Source: Candidatus Obscuribacter phosphatis (GTDB taxonomy: Bacteria; Cyanobacteriota; Vampirovibrionia; Obscuribacterales; Obscuribacteraceae). From it: a stretch of 64,000 nt of DNA. Both the position numbers and the translations under genes were made by a program. Each line of letters starts with the position of its first letter. Within the stretch, counting starts at the first letter, position 1. Below the pieces are notes generated by a model. The model saw only the letters and a program-made list of their open reading frames with translations, was not told the DNA's origin and did no database searches. Shown here in pieces: positions 27,531 to 36,311 of this stretch. Where the stretch lies: contig MOYA01000001.1 in assembly GCA_001899315.1 (NCBI GenBank), positions 745,105-809,104 on the forward strand, given 5' to 3'.

Positions 27531-28514
27531 ATGTTCGAGTATTTGCCAGCTGCTAAATTAGTTGCAACCGACCACATAATGGTAGATGGCGCACCAAACT
27601 CTGCATCTGTCTTGACTCTATCTCATTGGCGCGGTAACAACACGCCGGCAGTGCTCAAGCATGACCTCTCTTGTGGTATCGCATTTAATGCTCTGCGAGC
27701 CATAAAAGAAGGCAGTTTGTCTGTTACTTGTCCTTATGTCACCAATAACCATTTTGATGAAGATGGCTTGGTCTCTCTATTTACCTTGACCAATAGTGAA
27801 GAAGCCATCGAATTGGAAGATAAACTGATGGATATTGCTTCGGCTGGGGACTTTGGGGTTTACAGCGATCGCGATATGGCGCGGGTTTCCTTTATGCTCA
27901 ATGCTTGGGCTTGCCCCGAGCTTTCCCCGCTTAGTGACGATGTCTTTGCCTTGCCTCGTCCAGAAATTGAAGCCATCTTGTATGAAGAATTGCTTTTGCG
28001 CCTGCCCAAGATCATCGCCAAAATAAGCTCATTCAGCCGCTTCTGGCAGGAAGAAGATGATTTTTTGAGCGAGACCGAGAAATGGTATGAAAAAGGGCTG
28101 ATTACTTTTGAAGAACGTCCCGAGCTCGACTTGCTCATAGTCAATATAGACGAGAAGGTACCGCAACGCGCCGATAAAGAACGAGCCTCCAGTTGGATCT
28201 CGTCGGTATTGCATCCTATGTTCATACACAATAAGAGCCGCATGATGAGAGTTGCCGTGCTAAAGGGCAGGCGGCGTGAAGTTTATTTTCGTTATGAGAC
28301 TTGGGTCGATTATCAAAGTCGTACTTTATTGCCTCGTCTTGATTTAAGTGCCCTGGCCAAGCAGTTTAACCGCCTAGACCGTAAAGGACGCTGGCAATTC
28401 AATTCTACCGACGATATAATAGCCCGGCTCTATATGCAGGAAAAAGACTCGGTACTTACCGAAGATGACTTTCTTAAGCTTTTAGTGGAGGCTCTCTCTA
28501 GTGAGCAATCATAA
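27531..28514 (+). CDS. unknown conserved protein (DUF6687-like?), coupled to DUF47-PiT
   Basis: About 327 residues, cytoplasmic. I think it resembles the DUF6687 group but am not sure. Conserved-looking parts: DHIMVDGAPNSASVLTLSHWRG (about 14-35), LKHDLSCGIAFNAL, and NNHFDEDGLVS (about 72-82). The last resembles motif I of DHH phosphoesterases (DxDGxxS), a hint rather than an assignment. The ATG at 27531 fits best; an earlier in-frame ATG at 27462 would overlap the TPR gene. Its end overlaps the DUF47 start by 14 bp, so the two are translationally coupled, linking it to phosphate import. Confidence 0.75.
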   Translation: MFEYLPAAKLVATDHIMVDGAPNSASVLTLSHWRGNNTPAVLKHDLSCGIAFNALRAIKEGSLSVTCPYVTNNHFDEDGLVSLFTLTNSEEAIELEDKLMDIASAGDFGVYSDRDMARVSFMLNAWACPELSPLSDDVFALPRPEIEAILYEELLLRLPKIIAKISSFSRFWQEEDDFLSETEKWYEKGLITFEERPELDLLIVNIDEKVPQRADKERASSWISSVLHPMFIHNKSRMMRVAVLKGRRREVYFRYETWVDYQSRTLLPRLDLSALAKQFNRLDRKGRWQFNSTDDIIARLYMQEKDSVLTEDDFLKLLVEALSSEQS

Positions 28515-29175
28515 GCGTAGTCTTCTTGCCCGTAGTCTTATGAAGATGCCCTTTGCCTCTTTCTTTGCTAAGGGTTTGTTTGAGCCTAGGGTAGATTTCT
28601 TCGCCTTGCTGGAAGCCCAAGCCGCCACCACGGTTAAGGGGATCGAAGCCTTAGAAGTTTGGCTCAGTGGTGGTGCTTATGATCGCTGCCAGCAGGTGCG
28701 CGACTTTGAGCATCAGGCCGATGAACAGAAGCTTGTTTTGCAAAAGAAGTTAGTCGAGTCTTTTGTCACGCCCCTAGATAGAGAAGATCTCTATGACCTC
28801 TCGGTTCGGCTTGATGAAGTGATAAATGCAGCCAAGAATGCTGCTCGCGAGGTGGAGGCTCTCAATTATTGCCCTCGTGATGAAACCTTACCCGAAATGG
28901 CTCGCACCCTAAAAGAAGGGGCGCGCTGTCTCTTCAACTCTTTTGCCAATCTCAAGAATAACCAAGAAGAAGCTGCTGCGCAGGCGGCTTTGGCCCGTAA
29001 GGCCGAGAATCGCTTTGAGAAGATTTATCGTCAGGGCATGCGAGATCTCTTTGAGACGAACGATTTCAAAACCATCTTGCGCACCGTCGAAGTCTATCGC
29101 ACCCTTGTCACTGCGGCGCAGCGCATCGACTCGGTGGCGGAGAAATTGCATCATGTCATAGTCAAGATGGGCTGA
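28501..29175 (+). CDS. DUF47 (PhoU-like) accessory protein of phosphate permease
   Basis: 224 residues, all-helical, matching the DUF47/PhoU_div family: FFALLEAQAATTVKGIEAL near 35, FEHQADEQK near 72 (the metal-binding E-x-x-A-D pattern), FVTPLDREDLYDLSVRLDEVINAAKNAA near 95. Such proteins accompany PiT permeases and are thought to control Pi flux. The GTG start lies inside the upstream gene, and the PiT gene begins 3 bp after its stop. Confidence 0.9.
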   Translation: MSNHKRSLLARSLMKMPFASFFAKGLFEPRVDFFALLEAQAATTVKGIEALEVWLSGGAYDRCQQVRDFEHQADEQKLVLQKKLVESFVTPLDREDLYDLSVRLDEVINAAKNAAREVEALNYCPRDETLPEMARTLKEGARCLFNSFANLKNNQEEAAAQAALARKAENRFEKIYRQGMRDLFETNDFKTILRTVEVYRTLVTAAQRIDSVAEKLHHVIVKMG

Positions 29176-29178
29176 AAT

Positions 29179-30186
29179 TTGGACCACAATACCATCATCA
29201 TCTTGATCGTTTTGTTTGGCTGTTTGTTCTCTTATACAAACGGCTTTCAAGACGGCAGTTCGGTGGCGGCATCTCCCATCGCCTCTCGCTCTATACCGCC
29301 TGCCTGGGCTGCTTTGCTCTCGGGGATATTCGAGTTTTTAGGTGCTCTCTTAGGCGGACAGGCTGTTGCTGGTTCGATAGTTGGTATCACCAGATATGGT
29401 GGAACTAAATTAGACGAGAGATTCTTGCCCATTCTTTTGACAGCTTTAGTGGCAGCCATTTCATGGAATTTTTTTACTCGCGCTATAAAAGTGCCAAGTT
29501 CATCGACGCACGCCCTGGTGGGTGGGTTGATTGGCGCTCTTTACGCCGCCAGCGGTAATTTTGATTATATTGTCGTGGGCGAATTGGGATATCTTTTGCA
29601 TCCCACCGGCGTCACTAAAGTGATTGTCACTCTTTTTCTCTCGCCTCTTATAGGCTTTCTTGCCGGCTTTATCTTGCTCAAGCTGGTTTATATCTTTGGT
29701 GTTTTCTTCACTGCCTCGCTCACTCGTCTATTCAAGCGCTTACAGTGGCTGGCATTGCCGCTTTTGGCTTTCGGCCACGGCGCCAACGACTCGCAAAAGG
29801 TAATGGGTTTAATCGCTTTCAGTTTGCTTGGCAATATTTCCACTATTCCCATTGAAATTAGACTCTTGATAGCTATAGCTCTAACTACTGGAGTTTTGGC
29901 CATGGCACCCGGTATTGTCAAAAGGGTGGGTACCGGCATTTATCGCTTGCGACCGACACCGGCTTTTGTCGCTCAGCTGGCCTCGGCGGTGGTGGTCACA
30001 ATGGGCTCACTCACCGGCGGACCTCTTTCCGCTTCTCAGGTGATTGCCTCAACAGTTATGGGGGTTGGTTGTGCTGAAAGAAGAAAAGGCGTGCACTGGC
30101 TTGTGGCGCGAGACATGCTAATGGCTTGGGTTTTGACCATACCATCTTCTGCCTTTCTGGCATACTGGCTCTATCGCTTATTTTGA
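29179..30186 (+). CDS. pit: PiT-family inorganic phosphate permease
   Basis: 335 residues with about ten hydrophobic segments. Both PiT signature repeats are present: the N-terminal TNGFQDGSSVAA (about 14-25) and the C-terminal half GHGANDSQKVMGLIA (about 198-212). The first repeat has NGFQDGS where many family members read NGANDxA, which may affect substrate or ion preference. Moves phosphate with H+ or Na+ across the inner membrane. Start TTG, 3 bp after the DUF47 stop. The last 15 bp and the stop codon are duplicated in tandem just downstream. Confidence 0.92.
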   Translation: MDHNTIIILIVLFGCLFSYTNGFQDGSSVAASPIASRSIPPAWAALLSGIFEFLGALLGGQAVAGSIVGITRYGGTKLDERFLPILLTALVAAISWNFFTRAIKVPSSSTHALVGGLIGALYAASGNFDYIVVGELGYLLHPTGVTKVIVTLFLSPLIGFLAGFILLKLVYIFGVFFTASLTRLFKRLQWLALPLLAFGHGANDSQKVMGLIAFSLLGNISTIPIEIRLLIAIALTTGVLAMAPGIVKRVGTGIYRLRPTPAFVAQLASAVVVTMGSLTGGPLSASQVIASTVMGVGCAERRKGVHWLVARDMLMAWVLTIPSSAFLAYWLYRLF

Positions 30187-30214
30187 GCTATCGCGTATTT
30201 TGAGCTAGCGCGCA
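30171..30214 (+). repeat. 17-bp tandem duplication of the pit 3' end
   Basis: CTATCGCTTATTTTGAG (30171-30187, containing the pit stop TGA) is followed directly by CTATCGCGTATTTTGAG (30188-30204, one mismatch) and then a partial third unit CTAGCGCGCA. Confidence 0.9.
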
Positions 30215-30381
30215 GGGTAAACCCAGGGTGCGTCATAATTTGAGTGACTTTGACTGCTGTAGAGCCAGGTATTGCTTGTCGCCGCTAGCAGTCCAAAGAT
30301 GACAGCCAGGAAGACTCGCTTGACTGTGTCGTCTTCTTTTGTTGCAACTGCTACTTTTACCTTTTCCTGATCTCTGAGCAT
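30205..30381 (-). CDS. small single-pass membrane protein, 58 aa
   Basis: This short frame opens with MLRDQEKVKVAVATKEDD, followed by one hydrophobic helix (about 23-41, VFLAVIFGLLAATSNTWLY) and a polar tail ending VYPAR. The charge/helix layout is that of a genuine small membrane protein rather than random translation. AGG lies about nine bases before the ATG. The competing 73-residue frame on the same strand looks like shadow. Its stop codon lies in the pit 3' repeat. No function can be given. Confidence 0.5.
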   Translation of the reverse strand: MLRDQEKVKVAVATKEDDTVKRVFLAVIFGLLAATSNTWLYSSQSHSNYDAPWVYPAR

Positions 30382-30391
30382 TATCCATACC

Positions 30392-30400
30392 TGATATACT
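30392..30400 (+). promoter_or_regulatory. extended -10 candidate for the EF-hand gene
   Basis: TGATATACT (TGn-TATACT) lies 64 bp before the EF-hand protein start. No clear -35 is visible, as is common with extended -10 promoters. Confidence 0.35.
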
Positions 30401-30463
30401 GCAAGTCTTACGCTTGTTAATGTGCCCGCCTGCAGGCGCCTCTAAACAGAGCAAAAGAAAGGA

Positions 30464-30853
30464 ATGTTTGAGGGTGATATGACTTCCGATATTAATTCTT
30501 CCAATTCAGAGCAGATAAATGAGAGTGCTGAATTTGACAGACATTGGTTGCGCAGCGAAACAAGCGCCGAACCGGTTTATCAAGACATAAAACAGATTAG
30601 GGACTATGCCAGATTGGCTTTTGACCGTCTTGATTTAGACAAGAACGGCTTTATCGAGCGCAGCGAACTTTTTACCTTTTTGCAGAGCGATAAAGTATCC
30701 AGCCGCGAGAAGTCTTTCATCACCTTTTTGCTCAATAATCAAGAAGCAATTGCCGAAATGGTCTCGGAAGAGAAATCTGGACCAGAAAGCGGCATATCAA
30801 GAGATGATTTGGAAAGCTATTTTGCTCTGGTCATCAATTTAATAGGCGCTTAG
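30464..30853 (+). CDS. EF-hand domain protein, 129 aa
   Basis: Acidic, soluble protein with one canonical EF-hand loop DLDKNGFIERSE at 57-68: Asp1, Asp3, Asn5, Gly6, Ile8 and Glu12 are all in place, so Ca2+ binding is likely. A second, degenerate loop may lie near EKSGPESGISRDDLE (about 103-117). No signal peptide. An AAAGGA ribosome site precedes ATG; ATG at 30479 is an alternative. Role unknown; possibly a calcium sensor. Confidence 0.75.
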   Translation: MFEGDMTSDINSSNSEQINESAEFDRHWLRSETSAEPVYQDIKQIRDYARLAFDRLDLDKNGFIERSELFTFLQSDKVSSREKSFITFLLNNQEAIAEMVSEEKSGPESGISRDDLESYFALVINLIGA

Positions 30854-30919
30854 AGCCGATCATCCTCTTTGTCGATGGGCTAAAATAGGCGCTATCGAAA
30901 GTTTCAGAGGAGATCTTGC

Positions 30920-33325
30920 ATGAAAGTCAAGGCAAGGCTTGCGGCTACATTGGCCCTGGTCTCGGTTCTAATGTCGGGCGCGACTGCTCAGGCACAACTT
31001 GGTGGTATCGACCTATCTCAAATTCCAGCTCTATTGGATGTCGAGGGTAGAAGAACCCAGCTGGAGAAAGCAGTTAATGATGCTGTGTTGGCTGGTCGTC
31101 TTTCTTCTGCCGACGCCGACAGTTTCAAGAAAGAATTGAATCGCATCAAGGATCTTGAGCTCGGTTATAAAGCTTCCGGTAAGTTTTCAATTTGGCAGAA
31201 GACCAGGCTCGGCTTAGAGTTGGATGTGATTTCTTCCAACCTTGAAAAATCTCTGGGCGAAAGAAAAGAAATCGGACTCACCGATATTGCCGGAAAACAG
31301 GCCGATCTTACTGCTCGGCTCAATGCGGCCCAGACAGCCGGCAGACTAAGCACCTTTGAAGTAAACGCGCTGCTTGCAGATCTGAATGCTTTAAAAACCA
31401 AAGAGTCTACATTTAAGGCTGCTTCTGGCGGGGCTTTATCTAACGCCCAGACTCTTGAATTGGCTCTTGATCTAGATAAGCTATCTAGTAAGTTAGAGTC
31501 GCAGCTGAAAGCCAGGAGCGGAGCCGATGTTGATTATGCCGCTCGCCGCACTGAGTTGCGTACTCGTCTGAAAGACTTGGTCACCACTGGGCGTATGAGC
31601 CAAAGCGAAGCCGATACTTATACCCAAGAATTGAATCGTATTGAAAGTCGCGAGACATCTCTCAAGGCTACCGGTGCGCCGCTTACCGTGGCCGATCAGT
31701 TGTCTTTGGCTCTTGATCTAGAGCGGGTCAATTCCGCCCTTGAGCGTTATACCGGTGCCACTGCCACTGGTATGCCCGGCATCGATGCCATGCAACAGGC
31801 TATTGAAAAGAAAATTGCAGACAATCAAGCTGCCGGTAAGTTCGCCCTCAATCAATATGCCGAGCTCAAGCAAGAGTTCGACCGTATCAATCAAGTGGAG
31901 AGCAATTATCGAGCAGACGGCTCTCTTTCAGACAGTGAAACACTAACCCTTTCCAATCAGTTGGAAGCGCTCGATAAGCGCATCGATACAGTTCTAAGCA
32001 GTAATGCTCCCACTCCCGGCGGCGGACTTTCAGCCAAGCAGAGTGAGCTGGTCAAAAAACTAGACTCGGCTAAAGCAGCTCAGCGTTTGACTGATGCCCA
32101 ATATCAAGACTTCAAAAACAAGCTTGATCAAAATAGCGCTAGAGAAAGACTTTTCCGCGCCGACGGCGTCTTGAGTGATTACGAAACACTTTCATTGGCT
32201 AATGAGCTGGACACACTTTCAGCTCAGATTACATCATCGCTGACGGCTCTGCCCGATCTTAGCACCACCCGCAGTGCGCTGGAGAAGAAGCTGCAAGATG
32301 GTTTGGCAAGCGGTCGCCTCAGCCCCTCTGCCGAGCCTGATGTGCGTGCCGATCTCAGCCGCGTTTCGCAGTTGGAGTCTGCATTCAAAAGTGGTTCTGG
32401 TAATTTAGCCTTAAATGATGAACAGATTGCCCATTTGTCTAGAGAGTATGCCGCCATTGGCGCCAGACTGGACAAGTCGATGGCTGCTCTGCCTGATGTC
32501 GCGGCCAAGAAAACCGAAGTGACTAAGCAGATTACCGAAGGCGAGGCCTCTGGTGTCTTGACTGCCGCCCAGGTGCAGGATATGCGCAAGGAACTCGATC
32601 GCATCGCCACTGTGGAAGCTAGTTTCCGTGCTTCGGATAATGCCTTTACCGATTGGGAAGTGATGACCGTCAATAGAGATCTCGATAGACTCAATAACGA
32701 CATTGTTAGATTGAAGGCCGCCCATCCGGTGGCGCCGGTTCAGACTGCCAATGCGCCTTTCGATACAAAGGGACATTGGGCCGAGTCCTATGTCGGGCAG
32801 CTAACACAGCGCTCGATTATCGGTGGTTTCCCAGATGGTTCATTCAAGCCGGATGATGGTATCACCCGTGCACAGTTTGCCGCCATTGCCATGAAGGCTC
32901 TCAATGTGCCGCCGGCTGCCGGTGCCGCTCAGTTCAAAGATGTCTCGCCTACCTATTGGGCTTCCAAAGCGATTGCGGCGGTAAGCCAGGCTGGTTTGGT
33001 GACCGGATTCCCTGACGGTACATTCAAGCCCGAAGATAAGATTACAAGAGCCCAAGCTCTGGTGATTTTAGCCAAGGCTCTACCTTCCGGTCTCGCCGAT
33101 GTCTCTATTTTGAATAGCTATCAAGATGGTTCTTCGGTGCCTTCTTGGGCTGCTCCTTCTGTGGCTAAAGCTGCAAAAGCAAGAATCATAGTGAGCTATC
33201 CAGACCCGAGCCAGATTAGGCCCAATCTCAACGCCTCTAGAGCTGACGTGGCCGCGCTCACCTATCAAACCTTGGTCAATTTAGGTCAGAAACTACCCGT
33301 GATCAAAGTTGGTTTAGAGAAATAG
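30920..33325 (+). CDS. SLH-domain surface protein with seven tandem helical repeats
   Basis: 801 residues. Signal peptide at 1-26 (ending ATAQAQ). Residues about 40-605 are seven diverged copies of a 75-82-residue unit, pattern L..L..A..AGRLS..EA..F..EL.RI...E..A.G.LS..E.L.L..LD.L...L. Three S-layer homology domains follow at about 614-657 (HWAESYVGQLTQRSIIGGFPD), 672-715 (WASKAIAAVSQAGLVTGFPD) and 732-787. SLH domains bind pyruvylated or other secondary wall polymer on peptidoglycan, so this protein probably anchors a helical rod to the wall. A strong GAGGAG site precedes ATG, and a strong terminator follows; it is probably well expressed and monocistronic. Confidence 0.9.
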   Translation: MKVKARLAATLALVSVLMSGATAQAQLGGIDLSQIPALLDVEGRRTQLEKAVNDAVLAGRLSSADADSFKKELNRIKDLELGYKASGKFSIWQKTRLGLELDVISSNLEKSLGERKEIGLTDIAGKQADLTARLNAAQTAGRLSTFEVNALLADLNALKTKESTFKAASGGALSNAQTLELALDLDKLSSKLESQLKARSGADVDYAARRTELRTRLKDLVTTGRMSQSEADTYTQELNRIESRETSLKATGAPLTVADQLSLALDLERVNSALERYTGATATGMPGIDAMQQAIEKKIADNQAAGKFALNQYAELKQEFDRINQVESNYRADGSLSDSETLTLSNQLEALDKRIDTVLSSNAPTPGGGLSAKQSELVKKLDSAKAAQRLTDAQYQDFKNKLDQNSARERLFRADGVLSDYETLSLANELDTLSAQITSSLTALPDLSTTRSALEKKLQDGLASGRLSPSAEPDVRADLSRVSQLESAFKSGSGNLALNDEQIAHLSREYAAIGARLDKSMAALPDVAAKKTEVTKQITEGEASGVLTAAQVQDMRKELDRIATVEASFRASDNAFTDWEVMTVNRDLDRLNNDIVRLKAAHPVAPVQTANAPFDTKGHWAESYVGQLTQRSIIGGFPDGSFKPDDGITRAQFAAIAMKALNVPPAAGAAQFKDVSPTYWASKAIAAVSQAGLVTGFPDGTFKPEDKITRAQALVILAKALPSGLADVSILNSYQDGSSVPSWAAPSVAKAAKARIIVSYPDPSQIRPNLNASRADVAALTYQTLVNLGQKLPVIKVGLEK

Positions 33326-33343
33326 GTTGACTATATAAAAGTG

Positions 33344-33374
33344 CAAAAAAAGGAGGGGTAACCTCCTTTTTTTG
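33344..33374 (+). terminator. intrinsic terminator of the SLH gene
   Basis: A stem with AAAAAAAGGAGG on the left and CCTCCTTTTTTT on the right, five-base loop, directly after the SLH stop. Also usable from the minus strand. Confidence 0.9.
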
Positions 33375-33392
33375 TGCGCCTAATTTTTGATT

Positions 33393-33791
33393 TTATTGAA
33401 ACTCTTTTTGAAAGACTTTGGCATTATTGTCGTCAATCAAGACCGACTTGATATCCATCTGGTAGGCATGGTTGCGAACCACTGCCAACATACGACCATA
33501 AATTTCTGCCGGGCTAGGACTGACACATGCGGGGGCAAAGCCGTTGCGCTTAATTTCTATTGTTTCGTTTTCGTTATCGCAGGCAGCAGCTAGATAGCCG
33601 CTTAGCTTGCCGTCTAATTCATAGACCAGAAAAATACCGCCGGGACCAATATATTTCCCTTCGATGTTGCGCAGGTCATTGTCTTGCTCTTCTAATGAGA
33701 AAGTCTGCCCCGATGCCTGGTAGAGGCTTTCAGTCAGCTCTCTGATTTCTTTCTCGTCTTGTCTATTGGCTAGTCTAATTTGGTCGCTCAT
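33393..33791 (-). CDS. GNAT-like acetyltransferase, 132 aa
   Basis: The N-terminus (IRLANRQDEKEIRELTESLY, about 5-24) and the central IFLVYELDGKLSGYLAA (about 54-70) match strands beta1-beta4 of the GNAT fold; the C-terminal KSVLIDDNNAKVFQKEF resembles the end of such enzymes. The acetyl-CoA loop (R/QxxGxG/A) is not recognisable, so activity is doubtful. It lies between two terminators and seems to have its own transcript. Confidence 0.55.
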   Translation of the reverse strand: MSDQIRLANRQDEKEIRELTESLYQASGQTFSLEEQDNDLRNIEGKYIGPGGIFLVYELDGKLSGYLAAACDNENETIEIKRNGFAPACVSPSPAEIYGRMLAVVRNHAYQMDIKSVLIDDNNAKVFQKEFQ

Positions 33792-33814
33792 GCTGATGAT
33801 GATAGCAGAGCAAA

Positions 33815-33845
33815 AAAAATAACCGGCACCTGGCCGGTTATTTTT
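33815..33845 (-). terminator. intrinsic terminator of hppA
   Basis: A 13-bp perfect stem (33815-33827 with 33833-33845) with core AACCGGC, loop of five, and T/A runs at both ends, 37 bp after the hppA stop. Confidence 0.88.
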
Positions 33846-33881
33846 CCGCTAACTATTTGTTTTGCTTTGCCTATTCGGTCT

Positions 33882-35966
33882 TTATTTGACCAAGAAAGCA
33901 ACCAAAAGAAGGGCAACGATGTTCAAGATTTTGATCATCGGGTTGATAGCCGGACCAGCGGTATCTTTGTAGGGGTCGCCTACAGTATCGCCGGTGACGG
34001 CAGCTTTGTGAGCTTCTGAGCCCTTGCCGCCGTGGTGACCTTCTTCGATATATTTCTTGGCGTTATCCCAGGCTCCGCCGCCGGAGGTCATAGAGATAGC
34101 CACGAATAGACCGGTGATTATTGAACCTACCAGTACGCCGCCCAGAATCTTGGCTGCTGCATATTCGCCGGGCAGAGCATTGTTCAGCCAGAAGGCGCCG
34201 AGCATGGCGATAACGACCGGGGTGCCGACTGGGAAGAGAGCCGGTACAACCATTTTCTTGAGGGCTGCCGAGGTAACGATGTCTACGCACTTAGCATAGT
34301 CAGGTTTGGCTGTGCCTTCCATGATGCCGGGGATTTCTCTGAATTGGCGTCTCACTTCTTCGACGACCATACCGCCGGCGGCACCTACCGATTCCATAGC
34401 CAGAGCTGCGAAAACGAAAGGAATGAGACCGCCGATGAAGAGACCAGCCAGCACATAGGGGCTGGAGAGATCGAAGGTGATATGACCTTGGGCACCGGCT
34501 TTGGCCATGGCTAGGTTCAGTTCTTCGGTATAAGAGCTGAAGAGCACGATGGCGGCAAGTCCGGCAGAACCGATGGCATAGCCTTTGGTCACAGCCTTGG
34601 TGGTGTTGCCTACGGCATCGAGGGGGTCGGTGACATTTCTTACTTCTTTGGGCAATTCAGACATTTCGGCAATACCGCCGGCGTTGTCTGTAATTGGTCC
34701 ATATGAGTCGATAGCGACGATGATGCCGGCCATCGAGAGCATAGACATGGCTGCCAGAGCCACACCGAATACTCCGCAGAGTGAATAAGAAATGAGGATA
34801 CCGGCGACAATGACGATAACAGGGTAGGCTGTGGACTTCATCGATACGGCTAGTCCGGCGATGATGTTGGTGGCGTGACCTGTTTCGGATGCTTTGGCGA
34901 TGTACTTCACCGGTGCATAGTCAGTTGAGGTGTAATACTCGGTGATGAAAACCAGAAGCCCGGTGACAACCAGGCCGACCATGGCAGCCAGGAAGAAAGC
35001 CATCGTGGTGACAGGTTTATCGCCGATGGTCAGACCTTGCATCATCTTGTCGGTGATTACCCAGAAGGAAACGCCGGCAAGAACACCGGCGACGATCAGA
35101 CCCTTATAGAGAGCGCCCATGATATTGGTGCTCTTACCGAGCTTGACGCAAAGAGCGCCTATCACAGAAGTGACAATCGAGGCGGCACCCAATACCAGAG
35201 GATAAACAATGACATTAGGGGCGGTGCCGGCTTCTATCTGGGCGTGAAAGATTTGATGAGCGAGCAGCATTGTCGCTACGGCGGTTACGGCATAAGTTTC
35301 GAAAAGGTCGGCTGCCATACCGGCGCAGTCGCCGACATTGTCGCCGACGTTATCGGCAATTACAGCGGGGTTTCTTGGATCATCTTCAGGAATACCGGCT
35401 TCCACTTTACCGACCAAGTCGGCGCCGACGTCGGCTGCTTTGGTGTAGATGCCGCCACCCAGTCTGGCGAATACTGAAATCAAGCTGGCTCCGAAGCCGA
35501 GACCAACTAGAGCATTCACGTCTTTGGTGACCATGTAAAATCCAGCCACGCCCAAAAGACCGAGACCGACAACCAGAAGACCGGTTACCGAGCCGCCTTT
35601 GAAGGCTACCGAAAGAGCTGCTTCCAGCCCGTTTTTGGCGGCTTCAGCGGTGCGCACGTTGGCTCGTACCGAGACATACATGCCGACAAAGCCGGAAAGA
35701 GCGGAAAGAACGGCACCGACCAGGAAGCCTGCCGCGGTGGTCCAGTTCAGAGTGAGACCGATGATGAGGAAAAGCACAGCACCGACACCAGCTATGGTGG
35801 TGTACTGTCTGTTCATATAAGCACTGGCGCCTTCCTGAATGGCCGATGCAATTTGTTGCATGCGCTCATTCCCGGCGCTTAAGTTGAGAACGCTGGTGCC
35901 AGCCCAGCCGCCATATGCGAGTGCGACTGCACCGCAGCCCAGCACACCCATCAGAGTCGTGTCCAT
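33882..35966 (-). CDS. hppA: membrane-bound H+-translocating pyrophosphatase, K+-independent type
   Basis: 694 residues, about 16 membrane segments. Pumps protons across the membrane using pyrophosphate hydrolysis. The substrate site is intact: [19 protein letters not shown] near 170-188 and [18 protein letters not shown] near 205-222. The subtype motif reads GNTTKA (about 460), with Lys where K+-dependent enzymes have Ala, placing it in the K+-independent class. A GGGAG site lies six bases before ATG. It has its own terminator. Pyrophosphate-driven energy use fits the phosphate genes 4 kb away, but no direct link is shown. Confidence 0.96.
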   Translation of the reverse strand: MDTTLMGVLGCGAVALAYGGWAGTSVLNLSAGNERMQQIASAIQEGASAYMNRQYTTIAGVGAVLFLIIGLTLNWTTAAGFLVGAVLSALSGFVGMYVSVRANVRTAEAAKNGLEAALSVAFKGGSVTGLLVVGLGLLGVAGFYMVTKDVNALVGLGFGASLISVFARLGGGIYTKAADVGADLVGKVEAGIPEDDPRNPAVIADNVGDNVGDCAGMAADLFETYAVTAVATMLLAHQIFHAQIEAGTAPNVIVYPLVLGAASIVTSVIGALCVKLGKSTNIMGALYKGLIVAGVLAGVSFWVITDKMMQGLTIGDKPVTTMAFFLAAMVGLVVTGLLVFITEYYTSTDYAPVKYIAKASETGHATNIIAGLAVSMKSTAYPVIVIVAGILISYSLCGVFGVALAAMSMLSMAGIIVAIDSYGPITDNAGGIAEMSELPKEVRNVTDPLDAVGNTTKAVTKGYAIGSAGLAAIVLFSSYTEELNLAMAKAGAQGHITFDLSSPYVLAGLFIGGLIPFVFAALAMESVGAAGGMVVEEVRRQFREIPGIMEGTAKPDYAKCVDIVTSAALKKMVVPALFPVGTPVVIAMLGAFWLNNALPGEYAAAKILGGVLVGSIITGLFVAISMTSGGGAWDNAKKYIEEGHHGGKGSEAHKAAVTGDTVGDPYKDTAGPAINPMIKILNIVALLLVAFLVK

Positions 35967-36103
35967 TATTTACTCCCTAAAATCGCTTAACGAATCAACG
36001 GTTGTCCGCATTCGGAATATTTCAGTTGTTTTGAGAGTCAGATTACCAGGTGGTGGGTGTTTTAGCCGGAACTCAATTTAATTTAGGCAGATAGTTCAAA
36101 TGC

Positions 36104-36130
36104 TTAACAAATTTGAGCATGTGTTATGAT
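36104..36130 (+). promoter_or_regulatory. possible promoter of the amidase-murI-UDG operon
   Basis: TTAACA (36104-36109), 15-bp spacer, TATGAT (36125-36130) preceded by TGT as an extended -10. The spacer is short but the extended -10 could compensate. Confidence 0.35.
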
Positions 36131-36180
36131 TTTCCCTCTTTAGATCTATATAAGTTAAATCAATTAAATCTATCGAGAGC

Positions 36181-36252
36181 CGGGCACTTTCCGGGCATTT
36201 GCAGGGTCATTTAGAGGGGCATTTACAGGGTCATTTACAGGGAATTTAGACT
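36181..36252 (+). repeat. 12-bp degenerate tandem array upstream of the amidase
   Basis: Six successive 12-bp units resembling GGGCATTTACAG (for example 36193-36204, 36205-36216, 36217-36228, 36229-36240), with alternating GGGC/GGTC starts suggesting a 24-bp higher-order unit. Confidence 0.85.
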
Positions 36253-36311
36253 CTGCCTAAGCTCTCCACTGCAGCATCAAAGACGGTATCTATCTAGAAA
36301 AGCGAAAGCAC

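Larger units (their letters stand above)
35967..36311. other. divergent intergenic region between hppA and the amidase (345 bp)
   Basis: No gene is visible. It contains an AT-rich middle with a candidate plus-strand promoter (36104-36130) and a 12-bp repeat array (36181-36252) in the presumed 5' untranslated region of the amidase operon. Confidence 0.5.
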
